A stretch of DNA of 64,000 bases from Pseudobdellovibrionaceae bacterium (GTDB lineage: Bacteria; Bdellovibrionota; FAC87; UBA2466; JACKAF01), in contig JACKAF010000004.1 of assembly GCA_020635235.1 (NCBI GenBank), positions 1 through 64,000 on the forward strand, read 5' to 3'. Under the pieces are notes generated by a model that searched no databases, was not told the origin of the DNA, and worked only from the letters and a program-made list of their open reading frames with translations. The position numbers and the translations under genes were made by a program. This document shows, piece after piece, positions 1 through 7,443 of the stretch. How positions within the stretch are numbered: the stretch's first letter is position 1; every line of letters starts with the position of its first letter.

Positions 1-15
1 AGCTAGAGGTTGCCT

Positions 16-402
16 ATGCGTTATGTTTGGTTGATGGCGTTAGTGCTTGGTTCGTTGGCCGTTGCCGATGTGGTGCGTCCCGTTGCCGATAAATCCTGCA
101 AGTCGATGTTCAATGATCGCCTGTCCCTCCAGTTCACTAAAAAGGACGTTACGCTTAGTGGGGAATACGAGGGAACGCTGGGGTGTGAGACGCTGCGGGA
201 GTACCGGGAGCCATGCCCCGCAGGTTCCAGAATGTGCCACCAGCCCGACTGGTTTATTCGTTGCACCGGCGACACCGAAGAGAACGGTACCCTCACGCTA
301 TTTTGGCGGCCCGGCTTCCGCGGTCCCGATAGCTACACGCTTTCCAGCTCGACAAAACCGGACGAAGCCCTCTTGAGCGGCCCGATGAAGTGCAAGTTTT
401 AA
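16..402 (+). CDS. Small secreted protein, unknown function
   Basis: A 128-residue protein that I do not recognise. It opens with a typical Sec signal peptide (Met-Arg, then about 15 hydrophobic residues ending near Ala-Val-Ala). The mature part carries several cysteines, at least some probably paired, which suits a periplasmic or extracellular location. I chose the ATG at 16 because AGAGG lies six bases upstream; a TTG at 10 in the same frame has no such site. The next gene follows after 18 bases in the same direction, so the two are probably co-transcribed. The first 15 bases of the window may hold the end of an upstream gene. No domain or catalytic motif can be named. Confidence 0.75.
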   Translation: MRYVWLMALVLGSLAVADVVRPVADKSCKSMFNDRLSLQFTKKDVTLSGEYEGTLGCETLREYREPCPAGSRMCHQPDWFIRCTGDTEENGTLTLFWRPGFRGPDSYTLSSSTKPDEALLSGPMKCKF

Positions 403-420
403 CGCGCTTCCGGAGTTTCT

Positions 421-972
421 ATGTCTTCTGCCCTTGTAACTTCTAGATTGAAACTCCGTCGCTGGAAAGAAAGTGACCTCATTCCTTTTCGCGTAATGAA
501 CGCCGATCCCCGGATGATGGAATTCTACCCCGGCACACTCACCGACGCGCAATCGGATGACGTCGTGAAACGCGCCGAGAAACACTTCGAGGCCCATGGT
601 TTTGGTCTTTTCGCGGTCGAAGTTCTGGAGACAGGGGAATTCATCGGCTTTGTGGGATTGCAAAATGTCCCTTTTGAGGCGGCGTTTACGCCCGCAATCG
701 AGATAGGCTGGCGTATTGCTTTTGAGAAATGGAACCAGGGCTATGCGACCGAAGCCGCGCAGGTCGTGTTGGAATACGCACGGCAAGAACTCAAGCTGCC
801 TGAAGTGATTGCAATGACTTACGCAGGAAACCACCGCTCCCGTCGAGTGATGGAAAAGCTTGGAATGATCTACGATCCGACGGCCGATTTTGAGAACCCG
901 CACCCGTCCCTTGTCGATTCGTGGTTAAAACCGCACGTACTCTATCGAACTTCCTGGGAAGCAAAGAATTGA
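421..972 (+). CDS. GNAT-family N-acetyltransferase (RimJ/RimL type)
   Basis: A 183-residue protein with the usual length and layout of the RimJ/RimL branch of GNAT acetyltransferases, which move an acetyl group from acetyl-CoA to an amino group. The N-terminus has the T-x-R-L-x-L-R-x-W start strand of this branch. The middle has the I-E-I-G-W-R-I strand and the Q-G-Y-A-T-E-A acetyl-CoA loop (around residues 100-120). The C-terminal part has N-x-x-S-R-R-V-M-E-K-L-G-M, which is the conserved acceptor-side helix. The substrate cannot be read from sequence; it may be a protein N-terminus or a small amine. A 9-bp inverted repeat follows the stop codon. Confidence 0.88.
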   Translation: MSSALVTSRLKLRRWKESDLIPFRVMNADPRMMEFYPGTLTDAQSDDVVKRAEKHFEAHGFGLFAVEVLETGEFIGFVGLQNVPFEAAFTPAIEIGWRIAFEKWNQGYATEAAQVVLEYARQELKLPEVIAMTYAGNHRSRRVMEKLGMIYDPTADFENPHPSLVDSWLKPHVLYRTSWEAKN

Positions 973-981
973 CCGGTGGGT

Positions 982-1019
982 TCCCGCGAGAGCCTACCGG
1001 ATCATCGGCCCTCGCGGGA
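982..1019. terminator. Inverted repeat between convergent genes
   Basis: TCCCGCGAG at 982-990 is perfectly complementary to CTCGCGGGA at 1011-1019, with a 20-base loop that itself holds a small CCG/CGG pairing. It lies between convergent genes (acetyltransferase ending at 972 and a leftward gene ending at 1064). A bidirectional transcription end is the simplest reading. There is no T-run on either side, so it is not a textbook intrinsic terminator. Confidence 0.45.
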
Positions 1020-1063
1020 TAGCATCGGAGAGCGAACGGATCGGCAGATCCGTGGCTCGACTT

Positions 1064-1570
1064 CTAGGGTTTGAATATCTTGTGGGCTTTTCCCATCACC
1101 AGGAACACGGCCGTGTTCGCTTTTTTCAAGACCGCAAAGTCGCGTTCTTCAACCGGCAACGCCAGCTGGGCATTGAGTTCTGTCTGAATCCCCGCAAAAG
1201 CGGCGGACGCGGAGGCAAGGTAATCTGCGTACTCTTTTAGAAGCGCCTCTTGGTCTTCAGCGGCAGCGGCCGGAATTTTTCCTGGGGTAAGCTCCGCGGG
1301 CGCGAATGCGCCTTCAACAATCTCGCCTTTGCTTTTATCGAGAGTCGTGAAGAGCCACTGGCTTACACGCGTACGCGAAAGCGCGCGTGCAAATTCTTTT
1401 TCTGTGACCTCGGCCGGGGCCTTCTTCTGAAAATCAACGAGCGCTGCAATTTGATCCGAGATGAGTAACATCACATCTCCCAGCTTTTCGTTGTGTAGAT
1501 CTTCAGCGGTGGAAGGGTTTGCCAAAAGCAGGGCCACCATAAACAAGAACGAGAGTTTCATCGACTTCAT
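1064..1570 (-). CDS. Small periplasmic helical protein, last gene of redox operon
   Basis: A 168-residue protein with a clear signal peptide ending near Ser-Thr-Ala-Glu (residues 1-22), followed by an alanine- and glutamate-rich, probably all-helical body. No CxxCH motif is present, so it does not bind c-type heme by itself. The ATG at 1570 sits seven bases after the stop codon of the cytochrome-barrel gene, with GAGGA just upstream, so the two are probably translationally coupled. Context suggests a role with the upstream cytochromes, for example as a small periplasmic partner, but the family is not recognised. It is the last of four coupled leftward genes (3894 to 1064). Confidence 0.72.
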   Translation of the reverse strand: MKSMKLSFLFMVALLLANPSTAEDLHNEKLGDVMLLISDQIAALVDFQKKAPAEVTEKEFARALSRTRVSQWLFTTLDKSKGEIVEGAFAPAELTPGKIPAAAAEDQEALLKEYADYLASASAAFAGIQTELNAQLALPVEERDFAVLKKANTAVFLVMGKAHKIFKP

Positions 1571-1577
1571 AGGGTCC

Positions 1578-2666
1578 TCATAGATAATAGTGCATGAGTA
1601 ACATCAACGAATCGGTGGCACCCGTTGCCACCGATCCTGAAGTACTCTTTCGTAGTCCCACTAAGAATTCGAAGTGGGGTCTAGGAAACCATTGCACGCC
1701 AAGCGTATACGCTTGCTTGGTCGTCGAAGCAGAACTCGCATCTAAAACAGATAACTCCTGCATGCCATACAGGTGGATGCCTTTCAGAACTTCGTAGTTA
1801 ATTCTGAGGTATTCGAGAAATCCAAACTTCGCCGCCTGCTGGAAATCAACTTGTGCAAAAACGCTCAGGCCTTCCAGAAGCGTGAAGACGGCGCTGGGCC
1901 CGAACACAAACCGATTTGTCGTCGATCTCAGGCCGTAGTGGGCACTTAAGATGATTTGGTGGTTTTCGCCGAAGTACTTTGCAAGTCGTACCGTGGCGGC
2001 CTTCTCTATTTGTAACTGGGGTGCGTCCGGACGTCCGATGGAAACTGAGGCGATGAGCTGCCACGTTTCTTCAAGTTTCGCCCACTCGAGTCGGTACGAC
2101 TCGCTGCCTTCGTCCCAACTCAAATCGCGCCGTGCGAACATGAAATGATCCGGCCAGCGGATTCCGTAAGCGCCATCAAATTTGCCGGCCCGGAGGAAAT
2201 TGGTTTCGCTGAAATTCCAAAGGACGTAGTGTTTTCTGCTGAAAAAACTGGAACCGCTGTAGTTGGCGCTCGTCGGATTCTGATAGCCGATACTGCCCAC
2301 GACGGTGAACTCGCCCAGGCGGACGCCGGCTTCCAAATCCGCCTGCATCCAGATAAAACGGCCGAGATCCACATAGGGTGAACGCATGAAAAGCTGCAGC
2401 GCCCGGACATCCCCGCCAAGGAGGAGCACCTCGCTTGCGGGCACCACTCCATGTAAAACCCCTTCTTCGTTTTCCGCTCCCCACGTGCTTAAGACTTCTC
2501 TGGAGAGCGAGCGCCCGTACGCCGATAGAAGCCCGCCGCCACTGGGTGCGACATGGCAGGCGAGGCAGCTGCTGTAACCGTGCGCGGTCATCTGAGGATA
2601 AGCCGACAAGCGGCTAGCGCAGAGTAGCGAGAGAAACGCAACAAGGGCATACCAGAGTTTAGTCAC
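1578..2666 (-). CDS. Monoheme cytochrome fused to outer-membrane beta-barrel (Cyc2-like layout)
   Basis: A 362-residue protein with a signal peptide (cleavage near residue 22) followed at once by a single c-type heme motif, C34-L-A-C37-H38, in a short glycine-rich segment. The remaining ~310 residues are alternating polar/hydrophobic strands rich in aromatics, as in an outer-membrane barrel, ending in an aromatic C-terminus (HYYL). A short heme domain before a barrel is the layout of Cyc2-type fused cytochrome-porins, which pass electrons across the outer membrane. The match here is to the layout and to the heme-adjacent pattern, not proven homology. The GTG start overlaps the stop of the YceI gene (GTGA, 2663-2666). 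An electron conduit or a heme-tethered porin is inferred. Confidence 0.7.
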   Translation of the reverse strand: MTKLWYALVAFLSLLCASRLSAYPQMTAHGYSSCLACHVAPSGGGLLSAYGRSLSREVLSTWGAENEEGVLHGVVPASEVLLLGGDVRALQLFMRSPYVDLGRFIWMQADLEAGVRLGEFTVVGSIGYQNPTSANYSGSSFFSRKHYVLWNFSETNFLRAGKFDGAYGIRWPDHFMFARRDLSWDEGSESYRLEWAKLEETWQLIASVSIGRPDAPQLQIEKAATVRLAKYFGENHQIILSAHYGLRSTTNRFVFGPSAVFTLLEGLSVFAQVDFQQAAKFGFLEYLRINYEVLKGIHLYGMQELSVLDASSASTTKQAYTLGVQWFPRPHFEFLVGLRKSTSGSVATGATDSLMLLMHYYL

Positions 2667-3214
2667 TGCGCGATCTCGACCTTCACTTCTACCTTTTTAG
2701 AGACTTTTATGCCCAGGTAAGAGGGGATATCGATTTTGTAGGGCTCGAGTTCGATTTCGAAGTTGAAGTTTGCTTTTAGCTTTCCTGCCTCTTTTTTTAT
2801 TTCGTACTGCCCTTTTTCTTCCCGCGTAACCCCGTGTAACGTGAGCTTTCCTTTGAAATCACCTTTTTTCTCCAGGTTTGGATTGTCGGCACTTATTCCC
2901 AACTCGATGGGATCTACGACTAGGGTGCTTTCCGGGTACTTGGCAGTTTCCAGGTACTTTTCTTTCATGTGCTGATTCCGGAGAGAAATACCGGTGTCTA
3001 AACTATCGAGGGGTATTTTCCCGGTGCAGGAGAGCTGTTTGTTTTCCAGTGAGCAACTTCCGCTTAGTTTGTCTTTTTCCAACTTACCCCGGATCTTTAG
3101 GGCGCTCGGTTGTCCCACCGCCAGAAACTCAACCTGGTTTTTTGTTTTCGAAAGGTCGATGGCGGCGCCTGCGAGCGCACTCCAACTAGCCACGAATAAA
3201 CCCATGTACTTCAT
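2663..3214 (-). CDS. YceI-family periplasmic lipid/quinone-binding protein
   Basis: A 183-residue YceI-like protein. YceI proteins form an extended lipocalin-like barrel that holds isoprenoid quinones or other amphiphiles in the periplasm. Matching features are the G-K-L-T-L-H-G-V-T-R-E segment (near residue 130), the x-S-L-R-N-x-H-M-K-E-K-Y-L segment before it, and an N-terminal signal sequence. The start is the ATG at 3214: AAGGAG lies five bases upstream and the ATG overlaps the stop of the upstream diheme lipoprotein gene (ATGA). In-frame upstream codons lack a ribosome site. Its place between two cytochrome genes suggests it may carry a quinone or other redox lipid to or from them; this is inference. 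Confidence 0.85.
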   Translation of the reverse strand: MKYMGLFVASWSALAGAAIDLSKTKNQVEFLAVGQPSALKIRGKLEKDKLSGSCSLENKQLSCTGKIPLDSLDTGISLRNQHMKEKYLETAKYPESTLVVDPIELGISADNPNLEKKGDFKGKLTLHGVTREEKGQYEIKKEAGKLKANFNFEIELEPYKIDIPSYLGIKVSKKVEVKVEIAQ

Positions 3215-3894
3215 TTTTTCTCCTTTTCTTTCGCCCCCGCGAGAATCCAATCTCTTACGGCATTGATTTCCTTTTCTTCCAGAGGCCCCGACGGTGGCAT
3301 GATCTCGTTAACCAGATTTAGATACAGCGAACTGCTATCAGGATCTTTTGGATCCACGGCTTTAAAAATGTCGCCTTCAAATTCCATTAGGCTTTTGTAA
3401 GTTCTAAGGTCGAGTTCGGTTTTGGGATGTGCCCCGTTGTGGCAGCCGTTGCAGCGCTTTTCAAAAATGTTTTGGAAGATAGAAACGTATGTGGGTTCGA
3501 TCTCGGGGAGCGGAGTTACCGCGGCTCCCTCCTGCGCTCCGTTTTCAATCCAAACGCGTATGAGATCCAATAGCTGCGGAGAGAGAGAGGCCTGGCCTTT
3601 AGGCATCCTTGCGGCCATGACGGAATCGTAAAGGCGGCTCAAATCGGGTTTGAAGGGCTCGACGACATGGCTACCCATCACCGCTTGGTAGCTGCTTAGA
3701 TCGACGCCCTGGGGGCTGCCCGGGCCCGTGTGACAACTCATGCACTTGGGCTGCAGGATAAATCGCTGAACCGACGCAAAAGAAAAGCTGTCGCCGCTAA
3801 ACTGTGCCACTTTTTCGTGTCTGTAGCTGCAGCCCACAACCATGGCTAGCACGGCGAGCGTAATTGTCAGGTGCCTTAAGAAATCCATATCCAT
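3211..3894 (-). CDS. Diheme cytochrome c lipoprotein
   Basis: A lipoprotein of about 227 residues with two CxxCH heme motifs, at about residues 51-55 (CMSCH) and 148-152 (CNGCH). Each sits in a repeat unit of the kind seen in planctomycete-type cytochrome c domains: heme motif, then a D-L-x-S/T-Y segment, then an M-P methionine-proline segment that may give the axial ligand, then a W-I-x-x-G-A end. The signal peptide ends in a lipobox, V-V-G-C22, and the following serine favours the outer membrane. The start is uncertain between ATG at 3894 and 3888. It is the first gene of the leftward redox operon and shares its domain type with the divergent gene at 4052. Confidence 0.85.
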   Translation of the reverse strand: MDMDFLRHLTITLAVLAMVVGCSYRHEKVAQFSGDSFSFASVQRFILQPKCMSCHTGPGSPQGVDLSSYQAVMGSHVVEPFKPDLSRLYDSVMAARMPKGQASLSPQLLDLIRVWIENGAQEGAAVTPLPEIEPTYVSIFQNIFEKRCNGCHNGAHPKTELDLRTYKSLMEFEGDIFKAVDPKDPDSSSLYLNLVNEIMPPSGPLEEKEINAVRDWILAGAKEKEKK

Positions 3895-4051
3895 CCCGCC
3901 TGCAGGCTCACAAAGGCAGCGGACGTTTTCAATGCACTTAGTCAGATGTCTCCAAATAGTGTCTCCAATCTGTGGACGAATTGCGGGCGTCAATTAGACC
4001 TGGGCTTGAAGTTCTAGGCCGGGGTGCGTTTTCTTAAAAGTGGGAGGGGGA

Positions 4052-4915
4052 ATGGCCAAGAAATTGTTTTTGTGTTTTTTGATCTCAGCGGTTTCGGCGA
4101 TGGGTGCCGATCTCAACTATGACGTGGTTCTTGCGGAAATTTTTCAACCCATCTGCGCTGAATGCCACAGCCAACCAGGGGCTTCAGCGGACTTGGATCT
4201 CACCCAATATGCCAGCTTGATCGCGAGTAAAGTCGTGGTTCCGTTTAAGCCTGAGGAAAGTCTTTTGATCGAAAAAGTTACTTCGGGAGAAATGCCTCTC
4301 ATCGGGGATCCCTTGAATGCGGATCAGATCGCGTTATTGAAGGCGTGGATCCTTGCGGGAGCGCCCGATGCTCCGCCGCCCGCCGAACTGACGTTGAAAT
4401 CCGTTACTCCGGCTTCGGGACCCGCTAATGGAGGTACTGAAGTCTTGCTTTCCGGTTCGGAACTCAGTGAAGCCAAAGCCGTGTATTTTGGCGAGTCCGA
4501 GTGCACCGACCTCACAGTGCTCGATCCTACGCAGTTAAAGTGCGTCACGCCGGCCCAAGGCGAAGCCGGGAGCGTCGACGTTCGCGTTGTGACGGATTCG
4601 GGCGAAGCCCTCTTGGCGTCGGGTTTTGAATACCGTCCCGTATTGGGCCCCAGTTACCGTTCTCTCTACGTCAATATTTTCCGAGTGCGGTGTCTCGGTT
4701 GCCACAACAATGAAAACCCGTCGCATGGGCTGAGCCTGGAAAGCTACGAGACGCTTATGGGACACCGTCGCGCTGTTATTCCGTTTAACCTGAAGAAAAG
4801 TCGTCTGTACAAAAAAACCCGAGAAGGAGAAATGCCCAAGAATGGCCCCCCGCTTTCCAGTGCCGAGGTGAGTGCCATAGGGGCTTGGATTCTTGCGGGC
4901 GCCCCCAATAACTAA
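4052..4915 (+). CDS. Secreted protein with two cytochrome c domains around an IPT/TIG domain
   Basis: A 287-residue secreted protein in three parts. Residues 1-18 are a signal peptide. The first cytochrome-like unit carries CAECH (35-39) and ends with A-W-I-L-A-G-A-P. Residues about 113-195 form an IPT/TIG immunoglobulin-like domain (S-V-T-P-A-S-G-P-x-x-G-G-T-E pattern). The second unit carries CLGCH (214-218) and again ends in A-W-I-L-A-G-A-P. The heme units resemble those of the lipoprotein at 3211-3894, transcribed divergently 158 bases away, which suggests duplication and a shared job. The start is the ATG at 4052, with GGAGG four bases upstream; a GTG at 4040 lacks a site. It probably acts as a periplasmic or surface electron carrier. 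Confidence 0.85.
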   Translation: MAKKLFLCFLISAVSAMGADLNYDVVLAEIFQPICAECHSQPGASADLDLTQYASLIASKVVVPFKPEESLLIEKVTSGEMPLIGDPLNADQIALLKAWILAGAPDAPPPAELTLKSVTPASGPANGGTEVLLSGSELSEAKAVYFGESECTDLTVLDPTQLKCVTPAQGEAGSVDVRVVTDSGEALLASGFEYRPVLGPSYRSLYVNIFRVRCLGCHNNENPSHGLSLESYETLMGHRRAVIPFNLKKSRLYKKTREGEMPKNGPPLSSAEVSAIGAWILAGAPNN

Positions 4916-4978
4916 GACTTGCAGACAGGCGTCCACAATTTCCTTGCTTGAGATGACGCAACGCGATATCTCATTCTC

Positions 4979-5842
4979 GTGACAGACGAGAGGGTAGAAG
5001 CGGTAGCGGGAGAAGGCCCCGCGGTGGACGTATTTGAATTTGCGGATCCTCGTGAGTTCCTGTGCGCCGTCTTGGAGGAAAAGAAAAAGCGGAGTGCCGC
5101 TTTTTCTATGCGAGCCTGGTCGCGCCAGCTTGGCTTCCGAACACCGTCTTATCTTTCTGCTGTTTTGCGGGGAACCCGGCGTCTACAACCAAACTTTGCG
5201 ACGAAGCTTTCCAAAAATCTGAAACTCTCCGATCCGGCCGCCACGCGTTTAGAACTGCTCGCCCTGCGCGAGAACTGCAAAGACAGCTCACAGGCCGATC
5301 TCTACGATCGCATGCTGAAGTCTTTGTCGCCAGTGCGCTTCCGAACTCGACTGGACTTAGATCGATTTAAGCTGATCTCTGATTGGTACCACCTCGTACT
5401 CTTAGAGATGGTGGAACTTCCCGACTTTCGCCCGGACCCCGAGTATTTGGCACGTCGCCTTGGGGGCACGGTGATGCCATCTCTGGTGGCGAGTGCGCTA
5501 AAAAGATTGTTGCGCCTTAAACTATTGCGGAAAGGCCCGAGTGGCAAAATCGTGCGTGGCGCCGGACAGGTTTTTGCTGGGGATGGTGTTCCAAATCATA
5601 AAATTAGACAGCACCATTTGCAGTTTATCGAAAAGGCGAAACGCGCTCTCTTGGAAAGCCCCCTAGAACAGCGAGATTTTCGTGGAAGTACATTTGCTTT
5701 CAGCAAAGAAAATGTTCCGAAAGCACGTGAGCTGATTCGACAGGTTCACCAGGCGCTTCGGGATCTTTCTGAGGAAAAAGCGGATTCCGTTTACCGATTT
5801 AATACCCAACTCTTTTGTCTTACGATTGGAGATCAAGAATGA
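4979..5842 (+). CDS. TIGR02147-family transcriptional regulator
   Basis: A 287-residue cytoplasmic protein. The N-terminus matches the TIGR02147 pattern (V-F-E-F-x-D-x-R-E-F-L then F-S-M-R-A-W-S-R-Q-L-G-F-x-T-P-S-Y-L), an HTH-like segment. The middle and C-terminus match the DUF4423 region: R-T-R-L-D-L-D-R-F-K-L-I-S-D-W-Y-H, then R-D-F-R-G-S-T-F, and a final V-Y-R-F-N-T-Q-L-F. Members are numerous in Bdellovibrio and Fibrobacter and are thought to regulate transcription; the ligand is unknown. The start is GTG at 4979 with no strong ribosome site. Its stop overlaps the start of the Kelch lipoprotein gene (ATGA at 5839-5842), so it may control, or serve with, the two surface proteins it is coupled to. 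Confidence 0.9.
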   Translation: MTDERVEAVAGEGPAVDVFEFADPREFLCAVLEEKKKRSAAFSMRAWSRQLGFRTPSYLSAVLRGTRRLQPNFATKLSKNLKLSDPAATRLELLALRENCKDSSQADLYDRMLKSLSPVRFRTRLDLDRFKLISDWYHLVLLEMVELPDFRPDPEYLARRLGGTVMPSLVASALKRLLRLKLLRKGPSGKIVRGAGQVFAGDGVPNHKIRQHHLQFIEKAKRALLESPLEQRDFRGSTFAFSKENVPKARELIRQVHQALRDLSEEKADSVYRFNTQLFCLTIGDQE

Positions 5843-7443
5843 AATACAAATTGCTAGTTTCCTTGACGCTACTTCTTTTTGTTTCTTGTGAGAAGTTTAA
5901 CGGCGGTAACGGCGGCAGTGAAGTCGGAAACGGTGGGGATCCAGAATACGTGACTGCGGAACATGGACTTCGCTACGCTTACGGAGTGCTTGAGCGTCTG
6001 GATCCGGGCCAAGTCCCTGGTTTTCTGAAGAGGCAGTATTCCGCAAAAGATTTGAAGTGGTTCTCCGATCACCGCGAAGAACTCGTAACCGCACTGAAAA
6101 AAGCGGAGCTTCAGTGGGTAGATAAACTTCCGGACTTTTGCAAGGACCACACGGTAGCCTGTGCGCGGGCGGGTGAAATGAACATTTACGTTCTGCGTAG
6201 CCAAGCAGCGCGCTTTAACACGCACCGGGATGCTGCCGGACACATGATCCATGAGGCGGTTCACTTGATAGGTGAGCCCAACGAAACAATTGCGAGCCGA
6301 GTGGCAGTTTTGGCGATGGCAACTTGGAACAACATGGGGCACCCGGAAGCCCCACATTGGATCGGCATGGCCGACTCCCCACTTACCCAAGAGGATGTGA
6401 ATCAGGATCCATATCTATTGCGGTGGCAATACGTCGATTGGAATGAGGATAGGCTTTTTGTTTGGGACGAACGATTTTTTCAATCCTATGATCCCGTTCA
6501 AGATTCTTGGAAAATTAGACCGGTCCAAGAAAACCCTCTTGATTGGAAGCGGAGCAAGGGGACCTTTGCGATAAACAGCCACTATCCCGCTTGGCTACGA
6601 TCCGGGGGAGCGATCTTTGTTGCCTGTCGCTTCAACTACAGAGCGCTCACAGACGCGCAAGCTTCGGGAGTATTCCTGGATAAGGAAAAAGCGGCTTGGC
6701 GTTCCATCACTAGCGAAGGCGCGCCTTCCGATCGAATGTACGTCGGAATTACGAAAACTGCGGACCGTTTGATCGTTTGGGGCGGGCAAAGCTGCTCCAA
6801 CACGCCGGTGGCCTTGGATACGGGTGGCTTTTACGATCCCACGCAAGATAAGTGGGAAAGTGTCGAGGTCGCGGCCTCCACGCCCAGCCCACGGTATGGG
6901 CACGGTCTTTTGTGGACAGGAGATCGTCTTGCCATCTGGGGCGGTGTCAGCGTTTTTCAACGCGCTGGTGAACTCGGTGTTTCCGAAATGGTAAATGACG
7001 GCGCTTTTTATGATCCGATCTCCAAGACTTGGGAACCTATTCCCGTGGACGAAGCGACTCCCAGCGCGCGCTTGGATCCCCATCTCGCATGGACAGGGCG
7101 GGAACTAATTGTCTTTGGTGGAAGAGATGCCCGCAACAAGCCCGCTCTTACAAACGGTGCGATCTACAACCCGCAGACGCGCAAGTGGCGGCCGATGGCG
7201 GCTCCGAAGGGGCCGCATGCATTTGGTCCCTTTGATAAGGGGTTTGGCTTCTGGACGGGGAGCTCATTCGGTTTTTTCTCACCCGAAAGCCTCTCGTTTT
7301 ACGATCTTAAAAACGACTCCTGGTCCGAGCAAGGGCGTGCTGTAGTGCCCGGCTATGAGCGGGACTCCACACTCTTTTGGACTGGGTTCGAGGGACTGCT
7401 TTGGAAGCGTAACGATCGGAAAGGGGCGTTGCTCTACCCATGA
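5839..7443 (+). CDS. Kelch-repeat lipoprotein with an N-terminal HExxH motif
   Basis: A 534-residue lipoprotein. The signal peptide ends in F-V-S-C17, followed by a Gly/Asn-rich linker. Residues about 40-165 form a helical region containing H138-E-A-V-H142, the zinc-binding pattern of metallopeptidases, followed by G-E-P-N-E that could supply a further ligand. From about residue 180 to the end, repeated units of the Kelch/galactose-oxidase type appear (G-G-x-Y-D-P, D-x-W, then R-Y-G-H-x-x-x-W-T-G-D-R-L-x-x-W-G-G), giving a predicted beta-propeller. The ATG at 5839 overlaps the stop of the regulator gene, with GGAG upstream. A surface enzyme or binding protein is likely; peptidase activity is only suggested by the motif. 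Confidence 0.82.
   Translation: MKYKLLVSLTLLLFVSCEKFNGGNGGSEVGNGGDPEYVTAEHGLRYAYGVLERLDPGQVPGFLKRQYSAKDLKWFSDHREELVTALKKAELQWVDKLPDFCKDHTVACARAGEMNIYVLRSQAARFNTHRDAAGHMIHEAVHLIGEPNETIASRVAVLAMATWNNMGHPEAPHWIGMADSPLTQEDVNQDPYLLRWQYVDWNEDRLFVWDERFFQSYDPVQDSWKIRPVQENPLDWKRSKGTFAINSHYPAWLRSGGAIFVACRFNYRALTDAQASGVFLDKEKAAWRSITSEGAPSDRMYVGITKTADRLIVWGGQSCSNTPVALDTGGFYDPTQDKWESVEVAASTPSPRYGHGLLWTGDRLAIWGGVSVFQRAGELGVSEMVNDGAFYDPISKTWEPIPVDEATPSARLDPHLAWTGRELIVFGGRDARNKPALTNGAIYNPQTRKWRPMAAPKGPHAFGPFDKGFGFWTGSSFGFFSPESLSFYDLKNDSWSEQGRAVVPGYERDSTLFWTGFEGLLWKRNDRKGALLYP

Noticed and set aside
298..903. 201-codon open frame on the minus strand
   Set aside because: Antisense to the acetyltransferase gene, which has family motifs.
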